64,000 bases of DNA, taken from contig OW203763.1 in assembly GCA_934045905.1 (NCBI GenBank), forward strand, positions 24,975,108-25,039,107, in the 5' to 3' direction. Below, piece by piece: positions 42,995-55,985 of the stretch. The translations under genes and the position numbers were made by a program. Every line of letters starts with the position of its first letter. Within the stretch, counting starts at the first letter, position 1. This DNA is from Leuctra nigra. Taxonomy: Eukaryota > Arthropoda > Insecta > Plecoptera > Leuctridae. The notes beneath the pieces were generated by a model. The model was not told where the DNA came from and made no database searches. It worked only from the letters and a program-made list of their open reading frames with translations.

Positions 42995-45811
42995 TTTTTT
43001 TTTTTTTTTTTTTTTTTTTATTTATTTATTATTGTAAACACACAAAAATACATACATTCCGTTTTCCACAAAGCCAAAACGGCTTTTCTGTGGATTAATT
43101 TAAAGAAAATTAGTGGATACAAAAATGTTTAAACAATATACAAGAAAAGAGAGAAAAATACATAATAAACTGATTAACAAAGAAGAAAAAAATAATATTT
43201 TATACATCATCAGAGTATTCATACAACCAAGATTTCACTTCTTTCTTAATACTACTATAATTATCTAAAGACTTAATTTCTTGAGGCAACTGATTGAAAA
43301 TAAAAGGGACAGAGTAATTTAAACATCGCTTTCCATACTTATTAGTAAATCGGGGGAGTATTAAAGAAACTGGATTCACCATTGATCTAGTGGCCCTGGA
43401 ATGATTGTAGATAATTTTAAGTTCGTTCGAATAAAAATATTTGATTATGAGAAGGATATTGGAAGGAAGTTAAGATGATCGTACATTAAGAGAGTGTTAT
43501 TGTTACATTTGAGCTTAACGGCATCAGGGGTCAAATTCTTGATCATTCTATCCTGTATAGATCGAATGACTTGAAGGTGAACATTGGATGTGCTGCCCCA
43601 AGCAAGTAAACCGTAAGAAATTACAGATTCCACTAAAGCAGAATATATTAATTTTAAAATTCTAACAGGTAAAAAAGATTTTACATGAAACAATTGAAAC
43701 GAGCAAGAACGTAATTTGGAAGCTAAGCTATTTATATGAGGTCTCCAGGAAAAGTATTTATCAATTGTTATACCTAAATATAAACAAGTATCAACCTCCT
43801 CAATCAGATCAGTACAAGTACACAAAGCAAAATCTAATGTATGTAAACAATTAAAACTATGACACAATAATGTTACAGGGTCTAACCTACTTGCAATTGA
43901 AGGTGAACAAATGTGAATTAACTTAGTTTTTGTACTATTTACTAACAAATCATTATCATGAGTCCACATCAACAATGTATTGAAATCAGACTGAAGAATT
44001 ATCTGAGCCTGTTCTAAATTTTTATGAGCAGATACTAGAACAGTGTCATCTGCGTACATATAAATTTTACAATTTTGAATATAACTAGGCATGTTATTCA
44101 CATATAAGAGATAAAGAATTGGACCCAATATTGACCCTTGAGGTACACCAGAATTACATACCCCAGCTATACTCACAGTTTCACCAACTTTAACTATAAT
44201 TTGCCTATCCGTTAAATAATTGTGAAACCAACATAAGAGGGGACCCCGAATACCAGCATTTTCAAGAGATGTTAACAATTTTGTATGGTTTAACGTATCA
44301 AATGCCTTTGAAAAGTCTATAAAAAGAGCCAGAACGTGCATATTCTCATTTAATTTAGAATTTATGTAATCAGCGAAAAGAGTAAGCAGATCAGTGGTGC
44401 TTCTACCTTTTTGAAAACCAAACTGATGTGAATTGATGATTTTAAACTTTGATAAATAATCAGTTAATATTTTTGCAACACACCGCTCCATAATTTTCTC
44501 AATAGTAGGGAGCAAAGCAATTGGTCGGTAATTATTGAACTCGAGGTGGTCACCTTTTTTGTAAACAGGTCGAATTATTGACATTTTTAATTTAGATATA
44601 ACAACACCTTCTGAAATTGAAGTATTAATAATTTTAGCAATAACTGGGCTTACTTTTTCCGCTATATTTTTCAAATCAGTTATTCGTATCCTGTCAAAAC
44701 CCGGTTGTTTGTTAGAGTTTAATGAATTTATAATATAATTTATGCGGGTGGCACACACTGGAGGCATGTATAAAGACTGAAGCTGAACTACATCATAATT
44801 GTAACTTAAAGTATGAATGTTGCAAACATGTTTCAAAGATTCTACCTCACTGATGAAACAGTGCAAAAATCTATCTGCAATCTGCTTATCATTGAATTGT
44901 TTCCCTAAATATTTACTTAAAACCTGATCTACAGTATCCTTTTTCTTTTTACCAAGTACATCATTAATAGATTGCCATGTGTCCTTAATACTTCCTCTAG
45001 ACTTCTCAAAGACACCTGTATAATAAATTTTTTTGGCATTACGAATAGCATTATTTATTTTATTTCTGAATTTTTTGTACTCGACGCCATAGTAAAATTT
45101 CAATACACCGTTACAATTCTTCCATTTCTTAAATAGACGGTCTCTTTCTTTACAGGATTTAATAATATCAGCCGTCAACCAAGACTTTTTCTTACGTTTC
45201 CCCAGCTGGTAATTTAGGTAATAAGATTCATCATAACAATAATCAAACTTGGCAGTTAGGTTGTCAAAAACGTCAGTGCATGTATCATATGTCATAGGCT
45301 CAAGCCAATCACACTCTCTCAACAAACGTGTTAATTTAACTTCATTAATGCATTTTTTTACTGGAATTTGATGTTGAAATTTCTGAGATGAGCCATGAAA
45401 CATGATTCCGGCAATAATTATATAATGATCAGATATCTTGGTAGTGTACACAGCCGACTTAATATCATGGCAACTAGACTTAATAAAAATGTGATCAATG
45501 CAAGTACTCGTAAAAACATCACCTCTACATTCCTCGCGTGTTGCATCATTAATACAATTAATATAACCATTTGCAGCCATTAGCGATAAATATGAACGAA
45601 CATTGCAATCATCTGAATCGAACAGATTTAAATTCATATCTCCTAATATTACAACATTATTTACTTTGGAATAATTTCCAATGTACATTTCCAATTCCTC
45701 CACGAAACCACCTCTATTTAAATTAGGTGGCCTATAAATTGCCAACAAGGTAATAACATTTCCATTTGCCAGAGAAAAGATTCCTCCTACTCCTTCATAA
45801 CTATTAACTAT
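42995..45811 (-). mobile_element. 5'-truncated LINE (Jockey/CR1-type non-LTR retrotransposon)
   Basis: On the minus strand the element runs from a truncated endonuclease region (from about 45811), through reverse transcriptase and a C-terminal domain, to a 3' UTR and a poly(A) tail, seen as a run of 25 T at 42995-43019 next to TTTA repeats. The 3' UTR (about 43020-43199) contains an imperfect hairpin at about 43063-43095 (CCACAGAAAAGCC against GGCTTTGTGG). Missing ORF1 and the missing N-terminal endonuclease indicate ordinary 5' truncation during target-primed insertion. No clear target-site duplication was found by eye. Confidence 0.88.
43200..45811 (-). pseudogene. LINE ORF2 remnant: endonuclease (partial) and reverse transcriptase
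   Basis: The frame opens after a stop codon at 45812-45814 and runs to 43445, giving 788 codons. Numbering from residue 1 at the TTG at 45748: endonuclease motifs YRPPN (5-9), GDMN (36-39), DHIFIK (85-90) and SDH (106-108); RT motifs NNYRPIAL (405-412), FIDFSKAFD (476-484), GVPQGSILGP (534-543) and MYADD (564-568). All catalytic RT aspartates remain. The frame ends early at 43445, but the expected C-terminal domain continues in another frame at 43200-43444 (RSMVNPVS..., NYGKR-like, NQLPQEI, KSWLYE). A frameshift near 43445-43470 therefore breaks the protein. The 5' part of the endonuclease is absent, so the copy is dead for autonomous movement. Confidence 0.88.
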
Positions 45812-47734
45812 TTACCTAGGAGCCTCTATTTATAGTTTCTTTACCATCCCTAATGATAGATTTACCAGATACCCATATATTTATTGAATGAAACTGGTTT
45901 ACGTGCTGTGCGCGCGAGACGCCCATGAACATGCTACTGGATTCCACAATTAAAAAAGTGGTATGCCTGTAATATCCTAGTCTATACCTACCTAATATCA
46001 TAATAATCAGAAGATATAGTTGACTTTGAAACATTGAGAAGACCTGACTAACTTCACTGGCTGTTGAACTCGCCAAAGGACAAGACGTGTTCGAAAGAAA
46101 ATATCGCCAGAGTTTAATTCAGTGAATATTTTATTATATTGAAACGGTACAGATATTATGAAGACGATAAATTATTAATATTCCTGTAGGGGCATTTGAT
46201 TCGTGAACAAGAATTCGAAATGTAAGAAGGTAAGTTTTAAATTTATTCTTATTTCTACTAGAAGCAATCTGGATTTATTAATACCTAACTTTTATATCTA
46301 TTTTGCACGGAAAAAAGTATACGACATTTTCAGATGCACATTATCGTTACTAAATCAAGATCAAGTCGCAAAATGAAATGATATAGATACCTAATTATTA
46401 TTGGCATAAAGCAAATCGAATTCTCCAAGGAAATCATGTCTACCTTGAAGCAATCGCAATGCTATTAGACCCAACTAAAACGTAGCCCTAATGTCTGTAC
46501 ATCAGACTTGAGTAGGTAGATACGTATATACCTATATCTATATATAATGTAATCTGCATTATAACTCGCTAGTTATAGTTGGTAAGGTAAAAGGCATGCA
46601 TGTCGCAAACCTGGCTGAACTCCACTATACAGAATATATCTCGAACTTTCATAGCTCGGAGGTAACTAACTCCCTCCCACATGAACGCGGGGTCTAGGCG
46701 TGAAGCATGAGAACCGTGCCTAATAGGTATCTCTTGGATATAACCATCGGTGTCAATGGAGGTATGCATGAGGTGAATACTAATTAGTATTCGAAAAACA
46801 TTAGGTATTCATTGTACACGGGAGAATGAAATATCGCTATTTAAAAGGAGTGTTTTGCTACAGCTGCAATGGTTTATTGTGTAGTGTCCAATTTGAAAGA
46901 CAAATTAATTGAAATTCGAAATGGGAGACAATGGTTTATTTCCTTTGAAATCAAAAAATATATATAATTGCTGGTAAGCGATCATTCTAAACTGTTTATT
47001 TATAATAGTTAAACGCCTATTTATGTGACATTCTGTTACACGTATATTTTTTTTAGTCTACTAAATAATAATATTTAAAAGCGAGACGCGCTAGCTATAG
47101 ATTCTAGAGTCAAGCACACAACCAAAGATTGATCCAGACCTTTAGACTAAAGGTCAGTTGAGTGGAGTGTGGACAATACCGACATAATTCTACACTTTCG
47201 TATCAGCGAGAGTTTGACGACGTTGATTTATTGCTACATTAGCCACATCATTGTCATCACCGAGCATTTAGAAGAATAGTGAAAGTGATCACAATGAAGC
47301 ATCACTTCACTCAAATTATACATAATCAAGGTGCAAATTTCGGATAAGTGAAGAATAAAATATTAATGATGATGATTATGTTAATAATAATTGAATGTGT
47401 CCATTAAAATCTGTCGTAAATATTAGATGCGAAGAATTTCCGCAAAGCATTGCATTAGCACTTAGTTTTTTGTTAAAAATTTAATATGCGCTCGGATAAA
47501 GAATTTACCAAGTCAATTTTAGTTCTATGCCATAAATCTAATTTACATGTCTGAGACCTTCTCTACCATTATCTCATATCTCTACTATACACGTCATAGA
47601 GAGATCAATCCTCAATTCAAATAAGCAAGTTACATTGTCGAGGAGGACTACAAAATATCTACAGTAAAACTCCTGTAGTATATTTTTTTGCGTCCTTAAA
47701 ATGTTCGTCCAATATGGTGAAAGAGACGAATCGA

Positions 47735-47815
47735 CATTTGGGATTCGAACCCACGCATATTGGAATCAAACAAGCCGCACGCTCTTTGCCGATAAACCGA
47801 ATAACGAAACATAAT
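47735..47815 (-). mobile_element. tRNA-like SINE head remnant
   Basis: On the minus strand: ATCGGCAAAGAGCGTGCGG (weak A-box) and GCGTGGGTTCGAATCCCAA (good B-box, spaced as in a tRNA). Not a tRNA gene: the acceptor stem is not formed. Confidence 0.38.
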
Positions 47816-50800
47816 AGTTAGGTACTAATAGTAATAGACATTTTTACGCCTTAGTGTTATTATTCTTGGCATTCTGTTATGTAAGGCGTTAAGATTGCGT
47901 GTTGTATTTAATCGGGGAGGTTGTATTAAAATAATTTGACCAACGAATTGTTGCAAACACGCGTGCAAGAAGTGATGGCCAGACTTAAAGAACAAAATGC
48001 TATAAGCTTGACATTTGACACTCTTTTATAATACATCGAAATAGAAATGGCGCCTTGATATACCATGGTAAATAGCAGTCATCAGGAATCTTTGCGTGTC
48101 TACTCGTGGTTTGTCTGAAATCTCAACGCCGTACCGAAAAGTCACGCGACTCTACTTAATTCACAATTTTGTTTCAACAAATAGAAATGACAATGGTTTT
48201 AACAGCATCTTTATCGAGGCGTTTAATGGTGTTTAATTTGTCAGGCAAATTAGAAAATACATTCTATAGTTACACGTCAGATAAAATATACATCAGACGT
48301 GTCGACCATTAATTAGCTATGGTAGATGTCAAAAATCACGATGATAAATTATAAAGGCAAGAGAATTGATACGGCTTTATGCTGTAAAATGGTTATGCAT
48401 GACATTTGAAGATATGATAGCACATTCTCTCCGAGAAATTATCTTACAATGTAAAGTTAAAGTTGTACTCTTTAATCTTTACGCTATCTTTAAATAACAA
48501 GCGCCTTTATCTAAATATTCGTCGAAACGATTTTTTAAAAGAATGGTGGAAATTTTAAAACTTTAATCTAGACAACAACTTTTAGCTAGCTAATATGTAG
48601 TTGATTTGTCAAGAGACCGCAGAACATTGTTTCATTTGTCAGTTTATTTGTCAATTTATAGGTAAGGCTGTTAATTCTGAGAGGTAATAAAGCATTAGCA
48701 AAGAAAAGAAGGACTCGACATAAGGCTTATAGCTCTTTTGAGCCTTGAGCTTGAGCAGTTTCGGTCTAACAGATGAGCTGCCCCATGGAGAGTATGGAAC
48801 GAAAGAAACTATATTCAAAGTGGTTGTACCTATGATGATAGTGTACAATTAATGAGCATGTATATATTGTAAACCACGGAGTGAGGGAGGCAAGGTGAGG
48901 ATCCCAAGGCTGCACCCACGTGCAGAATGGCTCGCGGCTTTTTTACATTCGTTTGGAAGCTGGAATGGGGTCCAGATATACGTATGATGCTGTATTATTC
49001 AACTCCATTATACCATTATCCGAATGCCAGTGGAAGACATCGAGAAAAGAGAGATGCCAAGGCAGGCCACCGCGACTAATAGGCTATACGTTCTTGAAGA
49101 TACCGATTGTTGCTTGGGTATCATAATTCATAATATTACGATGTACTTCCTTAAATTGATCAGGCTTTTTCTAGAACCCTTAAAATCTTTCGGAGAGCTG
49201 AAGGAATTCACGGATAAATCTGATCTCTAGGGCAAAATACTCGATAAATGTATAATGAAAAGAGTAATGGTAGTTATTAGTTATTAATCATGATCCATCT
49301 GTAAGGATATTACCGGCTCTATTAATAATTCTACGATCCGTTCGAGGCAAAATTCAAACTTGGAGTAATGGCTGGAATGGTGATCCCAGACTTTATGGGT
49401 AAGATACGGACTGTCGCAGAAGAAAATTTACGTTCGAAATTGCGGAAATAATGCGTTTACCCATAACGTTCAGCGATTTCATATACAATTCTCTCTAGTT
49501 TTGACGTTTTCCTCCACTACGAATATTTGTCAAACCAAGGGTAATATTTACGTTCGGAAAAGCCGCAGCAATTCACAATATGACCTTTTCTGAAAACTTG
49601 AGCATATTGTTGCTGTGTTCCTTAGAACACATTGTTGTCATTTCGCTCTCCTGCCGTGCTGTTCATAGGCCCGTAATTGTCGGTTATCTTTTGTATTGCT
49701 TCGGCGAGCTCGGGCCACAGTGTCTCGCGGAGCCATGGTGAGAAGATTTATGCTGCACCCCGCTAAGTACGCTTCCCATTTCAACATCAGCTCTCGGAGT
49801 TCTCATCTCAACTCGGCCGACGCTCTTCCAGGCACAGTTCGTTTCTTTGCGAGATAATTTATTTGCAACTCTTCGAAATCCATTTGAAGCATATGTTTTT
49901 ACTAGAAACCCGGCTAAATGCATGGAGAAATACTCAATAGAATTTATTATCTATTTCTATGATGGTAACCATAGAGAGTTCCAACTCTTCTTTTTAATTA
50001 ATTACATATTAAGTATACCTAATCAATTTGAAACTTCATTTCGCAATGTGTCCGACGATTTGTTTCGCAATTGCGCCATGCATTCAAAAATATGTATTTT
50101 TTTCTATCCAGCAGGGAAGAGTTTAATGATTGATCAACGCTTTCAATGGCCATGTCAAATGATAGACAATGACGATACAAAAAGAATACGTAATGGACGG
50201 AATAAAGCCCAGCACAATATCAGTGATTGATGAAAAGCCAGCTAGACTGTATGAAAAAAAAGTGTGACATTAGAATGGGCAGTCGCTTAAGAAGCGTGAA
50301 AGTGATTTTCGGGGTGTTTTTAAGGGGAGGTTGCGGTCCTTTCAAAATGTTGACCCCCGTCGTTTTGCAGGCTGCGGTAGGTTAGGTAACGGACGGGCAC
50401 GCATTATTGGGCTTTTAAAAGTAACCCCGATTTCATTTTGATTCTCAATCACATCACCCTCCACATCCTTATAGCTTCTTCCAGTGGTAAAGCAGGAATA
50501 GTACGATCTATTTTTTTTCTACTCTCCAAGTGGGCCACAGGTCTCTTTACTTACTGTCAGAATAGAAGATAGAGGAGAACCTTTCCCCACTTCATCAAAA
50601 TCACTAAAGGTGAAGCAAACCGTATACTTAGTATAGATGTTGAAAACTTTTGTGAGGCTATTGCTATGTTGATCAATGCCCCATCAATGTAGGCTCACTT
50701 GAGATGTTACAAAGACTGGGGGATGCTCAATGTTCTAGACATTATTTCTATATTCATGACGTTGCTTGGATCATTGCGTCTATTGAGTCGGCATTACGAA

Positions 50801-53800
50801 CCTTCAGGTTGTAAGACAAGCATAGGTGCGTGATACAAGGGTAGACCAGAGACCAGAGAGCGACAATTTCAAAGGGGATTAGAGATAATTACTGCCCGGC
50901 TCAGGTGAAAGAAATTCTATACCAACAATAAATACTATCATTTGTTCGACAATTTGTGACATCTGCTATTGAATTATGACAATTGGTTGAAACCAACAGA
51001 ATGAAAATAATTGAAAAATATCAATTTAATAGTTACATCCATTTCGAACGTTTAGTCCAACGTTTTTGGGTGGTCTATTAGATCGATTAGATAACTTTTT
51101 ATTTCCCTTCCTTCTGGTGTATTATCTGAAATGACTTGTAGGTGCACGAGGGCCAAGGAGCAGTGGGTGCGGGGGAGGAAGAGGCCAGGGTGAGGCGCAA
51201 CTTTGTTTCCTCACTGGATGAAAGAAATGAGGCAATAAGTAATGTGAGGCCAAAATGAAGTTTCGATAAAAAGGAAATGTCCACCCCGTTCGCTCTACGG
51301 CGAGCCGAAACAAAAGTAACGGTCGCTCGTGAGAAAACCAACAGTTTGCTAGCGAGAAAGAGATAAAATTACCATGTGATTTCTCTTACCTAACTATCGA
51401 AGAAACAACTTGGTTAATTTTCAACCGTCCTACAATTAGATAGCAATTGCTTGACATGTTGCGTTGGCTGCAGGTCACGATTATTTTCTCCACCTTGAAC
51501 GCATATGATTGCTAAAGACAGAGCAAAGGCGAAGTTCTGTATTAGATATCCAATCCAAGAGACTAACGCGGTAGGGGTTTTGTCAACAGATGGTGGATAC
51601 AGCTAATTAATACATTGAATCGAGAGAGGTGCAAATAGAACCCAAGCGTCCGTTCGCTAGATCGCGATTATTACTAGATGGAGAGGAAGGAAAGAGCCGC
51701 ACAAAATTACAAGCTCGAATGGGTTTAGTTTTGATATTGAACAAGGGTGGTCGTACGGGACCGCCGACCATTTTGAACCCAGTGATTAGAGATAAACGTT
51801 GAAATCAGCCGGGCTGGCACTGTTCATGTCAATCTCATCCTTCTTAGCCCCGTCTCCGTCATCCATCCCATACCCATAAACCATTAGCAAGAGCAAACGC
51901 AAATAACTGACATTAGGTTTCGACAGAAGGAAATGTTCACCTTTACCATGCATGGCTAATTTCTCCAGTCCATTATAAACTACTTTTCTATAGGTCCACC
52001 CACATCACAATAATCTAATAGCTGAGACCTACAAATAGAAAAAATTGATTCAGTATGATCACCGCTTGGCTGGCCTAGATATCTTATCGCATAAGAGTGA
52101 TTGTGTAACTTTTAAACACGCTATTCTTATTGATTCCTCTTCGATAGTTTCATTAAAATCACCTCGGTGTAACATTGCAAGAGATATATAATTGAAATGC
52201 CCGAAGAGATTTGTTCGCTTGTATATTTATATACGAGAGAGAGGTAGAAAAGTATTATGTTTACAGAATCGACTCTCTATATATTTTACTCTGAGGAAAA
52301 AAGATCCCCCGTCAGTTATTCGATATATTGCTTTATTCTTGGTATTTTATTCGTCTCAATCAATTAACTCTTTGAAGCCAGTCAATAAAGAGATAAAGTA
52401 CGCCTATACAGCTACCTCATTCGCTTTCATTGCATCAAGTCAAATTGTTTTTTTCACTGGTTTTTCTCTACCGAATGATTTTACTGTAGGTAGCATAATT
52501 CAATTTCGATCTTACCATCGTACAGTCTGTACTATGACCAATTAACATTCTCCAATCTTATATACCTTGCCAAAAAGTAGACATCTTAGCTACCTGCCCT
52601 GTCCGGTTTAATTTTTGTTCTGTTTTGTTTCTTTTTATTATTCGGAATAGAAGGACTGATTTTAGTCCCATGGAAAGCAATCTACTGACTTCACCTAATT
52701 AGTGTAAAGAATGAAGATAAATTGAAGTTATATAACGCATCCTAAGATACACCAACTACTCTCGAGAAGATCACCTTGCCTTACAGTCTTAAATTGATGT
52801 ATTTAACGACGCACTAAATGTAACTTGGTCGATTGACTTTAAATTACTCTCTGGTTATACAAACATTTATATGGTTATTATATGTTATGTTTTGAATGCG
52901 TATGCTATGATGTGGGTATTTCGTATTGGTGTTTTGTATTTGATTCACTAATGAAGAAGAATATCTCGAAGAAGAGAAACGGGCCGGCCTCCCGGTTGGT
53001 CGCAAAGCGAGAGTGTGATCAGAGCCCAGCCGCTCTGATAGAAGATCTAGGAGACGCAAGAGGATAGGAAGCTCACTCGTAGTCTACCTAATGAAGCTAA
53101 AGATCCTACTCGCGAGGCATGTAGTATAGTAAATGTCAGGTATGGAAAACTCTCAATCATTGATAGTGGGTAGATAGCAATCGCGATGAACGTCAACCAA
53201 GTTTTACGTAAAAGCTACAAGGACTGGTTTTTTAAAGGTGGTTTTAAGTTAGTGGTAAGAATATTTGTATAAGAATGTTATAGGATAAGCCGTGTTCCGA
53301 ACCTTAGGCATGGATGTTATTTTCGAATTTTACCTTCGTTTTTTAAAGGCATCTAATATTTTAATTCATTTGATTTTTTGTCGAGATCTCTTTTCAGTGG
53401 GATCGGTTCTCGAATGGTTCTACTTCGTTACTCGATGCACTTATTGATAAATCCTTTCTATCACTAATCGGGTTTGACATGACATTACGAGCAACACTTC
53501 TAGTAATTATGTTTAGCCTCACTCTTTCACACTAGCGGGCGTATGGCGTTTCCATCCTAACTAACCGACGGAGACATGGAGTTAATTCTCACACATTCTT
53601 CCTGTTTGTCATGCGATAAACTAAGTTAAGTACGGGGTTATATATTGCATTATTGCAATACGTCCCTATTTACTTTCCCTTCGCCCCCATTCCCTCCCCC
53701 CTTCTTCTATCATCCTTAGCAAAGTGCAATATCTGAAAATAGGGGTGGTGATGGCAGCTGTCCAATTCTATTTGTGAGTCACCAATTTGTGGGGAATGCA

Positions 53801-54054
53801 ATCGTGGACATGCGACCATTATCTGTCGTTGATCAAATGAGAGCCTATGTTCGGGGGCTAACGTTTCACTGTTCTAAGAGAGAAAACGCTATTTTCCAAG
53901 CGACGACTCATGGAGAAATCAATTTTATTCGTTTGGAAAAGGTGTTCCTGCTAACCTCCCCCCCCCCCCATCCCACCACCATCCCCTTCGCTGCACAGTC
54001 AATTGGTGGGAGCCCGTTCAAAACTTATAGGTTGACTCCAAAATCGTGAGACCC

Positions 54055-54182
54055 AAAAGCTATTGCTTAGAGTTCGAAGTTCGAATCCCTCGTAAGGTAT
54101 AAATTTATGTGACTGTCGTCTAATCATTCCTATCACCAATTCCACTGAGGAAATAAACTCGGCGTAATGTCGTTACAAGCTA
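54055..54182 (+). mobile_element. Decayed SINE
   Basis: B-box GAAGTTCGAATCCCTCG, then a body with CCACTGAGGAAATAAACTCGG and a terminal CGTAATGTCGTTACAAGC, which echoes the GCGACGTTAA end of other copies. Confidence 0.38.
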
Positions 54183-55924
54183 ATTGGCCGATGTCTGTGG
54201 TCTTTGTTTCAAGGAAGAAGATTGGGATTTAGCGAAATTATAACTTGTCATGAACAGTATTTTGGCCAGAATTAGCACAAGTTCTTTCAGCATAGAATCA
54301 TATAGAATGATCGCTACAGCTGTGGTATCTTTTTCATACTCCTGCTTTTATTAAACTAATTGAAAGAAATAAGGATAGTATTTATATGCATACATTTTGA
54401 TATGCATTTTAATATCAAAGTTATATCTACATTTGTATACTTTTTAATACACTTTTCTGTCGTAAAAAGTATAAAATGAAACTATTGCAGTGCACACAAA
54501 CCGGAAAATACTCTACATATATAACTGAATGAAATGTAAAAAGCTGGCTATCAACACGTTTATAGCGAAATGAAATCGTGGACGCAAAATTGAGTCGCCG
54601 AACGTATTAGTTATGTGTCATTTAGTTTCCCCCACGTCACCGCGCTGACGGACGGAAAGCCACTTTACATTTTGTGGCGCAAAGTTTTAAAATAAAATAG
54701 TCAAGTGTCAACAGTAGAAAACCGTAATGAGTACTAAAGTAAAGTATAAAACTGTATATATTAATATTTTATTCAAATAATAGTTGTGTAAGTTTAACAT
54801 ATGTAAATGATTTAAGTTAAACTGTTTTATGGATAAAAAAGAAATTTGTATTCGTATCTTTTCTATGCCCAAAGTTACCTCGACGAGATAAAAATATAAA
54901 AGCGTCATGAACAAAAGGTGGAACAGATAACTGTTTCATTATTTTCAAACTCGCTGTCAGAATACGCATATAGGTGATATAGAAATATAATCATTTTCCC
55001 TTGAAAATCATATTTCACTTCTTATAAAACAAGTAAAGCCGGAATATAGATTTCGCTTTATCGGCATGGATCGCATTTTCGGGGCAGTTTTTGTTTAAAA
55101 AGGAAACCCCTCTATAGGCTATAAAACCACAGTAGCGAGATAGAAACAATGAATTTCTGTTGGGTTTTGTCACAATTCAACCGACTTTATCCACTTTATC
55201 CCTACATTCAACCACAATAATATCCATATTCATTATATCCGATCTAGTCGAATATCCAGCAGGGTCCAGTGAAGATCGCTACTCGGTAAGCTGCATCTGA
55301 AAATCAAATTGAAATGTGTATTTTACACAAACCGGAAAATCCGAACAACTAAATTCAATATTCAAAAATTCGGTTTCGTGATATTGTAGGTTAGCAAATT
55401 GAAAATCGTTGGCCGACAAATTCAATCTTGAAACATATTAGTCATGTGTCGATAGTTTACGGTCTACACACTCACGAACGCCATTGGCTTGTGTGCAGTC
55501 ATCATATGAATATGTATTGCTTTTTTAAATTTTTTAAAGACGGATGTTGAAATTGCGTGACAGGATGTTCACTGAAATACGCTTGGCATACTCCAACACT
55601 CATTTTTCCGAGATTATTCACTCAATGTGTTGAACGATATAATAGCTTTACCTATACCTTATTATCACATGCCAGCCGGCTTATTACAATCTCTGGTGTT
55701 CAAATAGCCGAATTCACTCTAAAATTAAAAGAGGTTGTTAGAACGAGGAAGCAGAATGTAAGAATATTTAAGACCTAATTATTATTTTTATAAAATTAAC
55801 AGTAGTGACCTTTAAACTAACATGAGAATGGAAATGTATCCTATTGCCGTACTAATTATAAGCACTTAGTCTGAAAACGACGGTGGTTAAAAAGAACTTT
55901 TAATAACGCTCGTGGGGGGGCCAC

Positions 55925-55985
55925 CGCCTAACTTTGAACCTCTGTGAATTTGAGTAGCGTGGGTTCAGATCCCGCCGTCAGAAAT
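55925..55985 (+). mobile_element. tRNA-like SINE head remnant
   Basis: CGTGGGTTCAGATCCCGCC is a B-box-like T-arm, after a tRNA-like CCTCTGTGAATTTGAGTAG. The body is unrecognisable. Confidence 0.32.
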
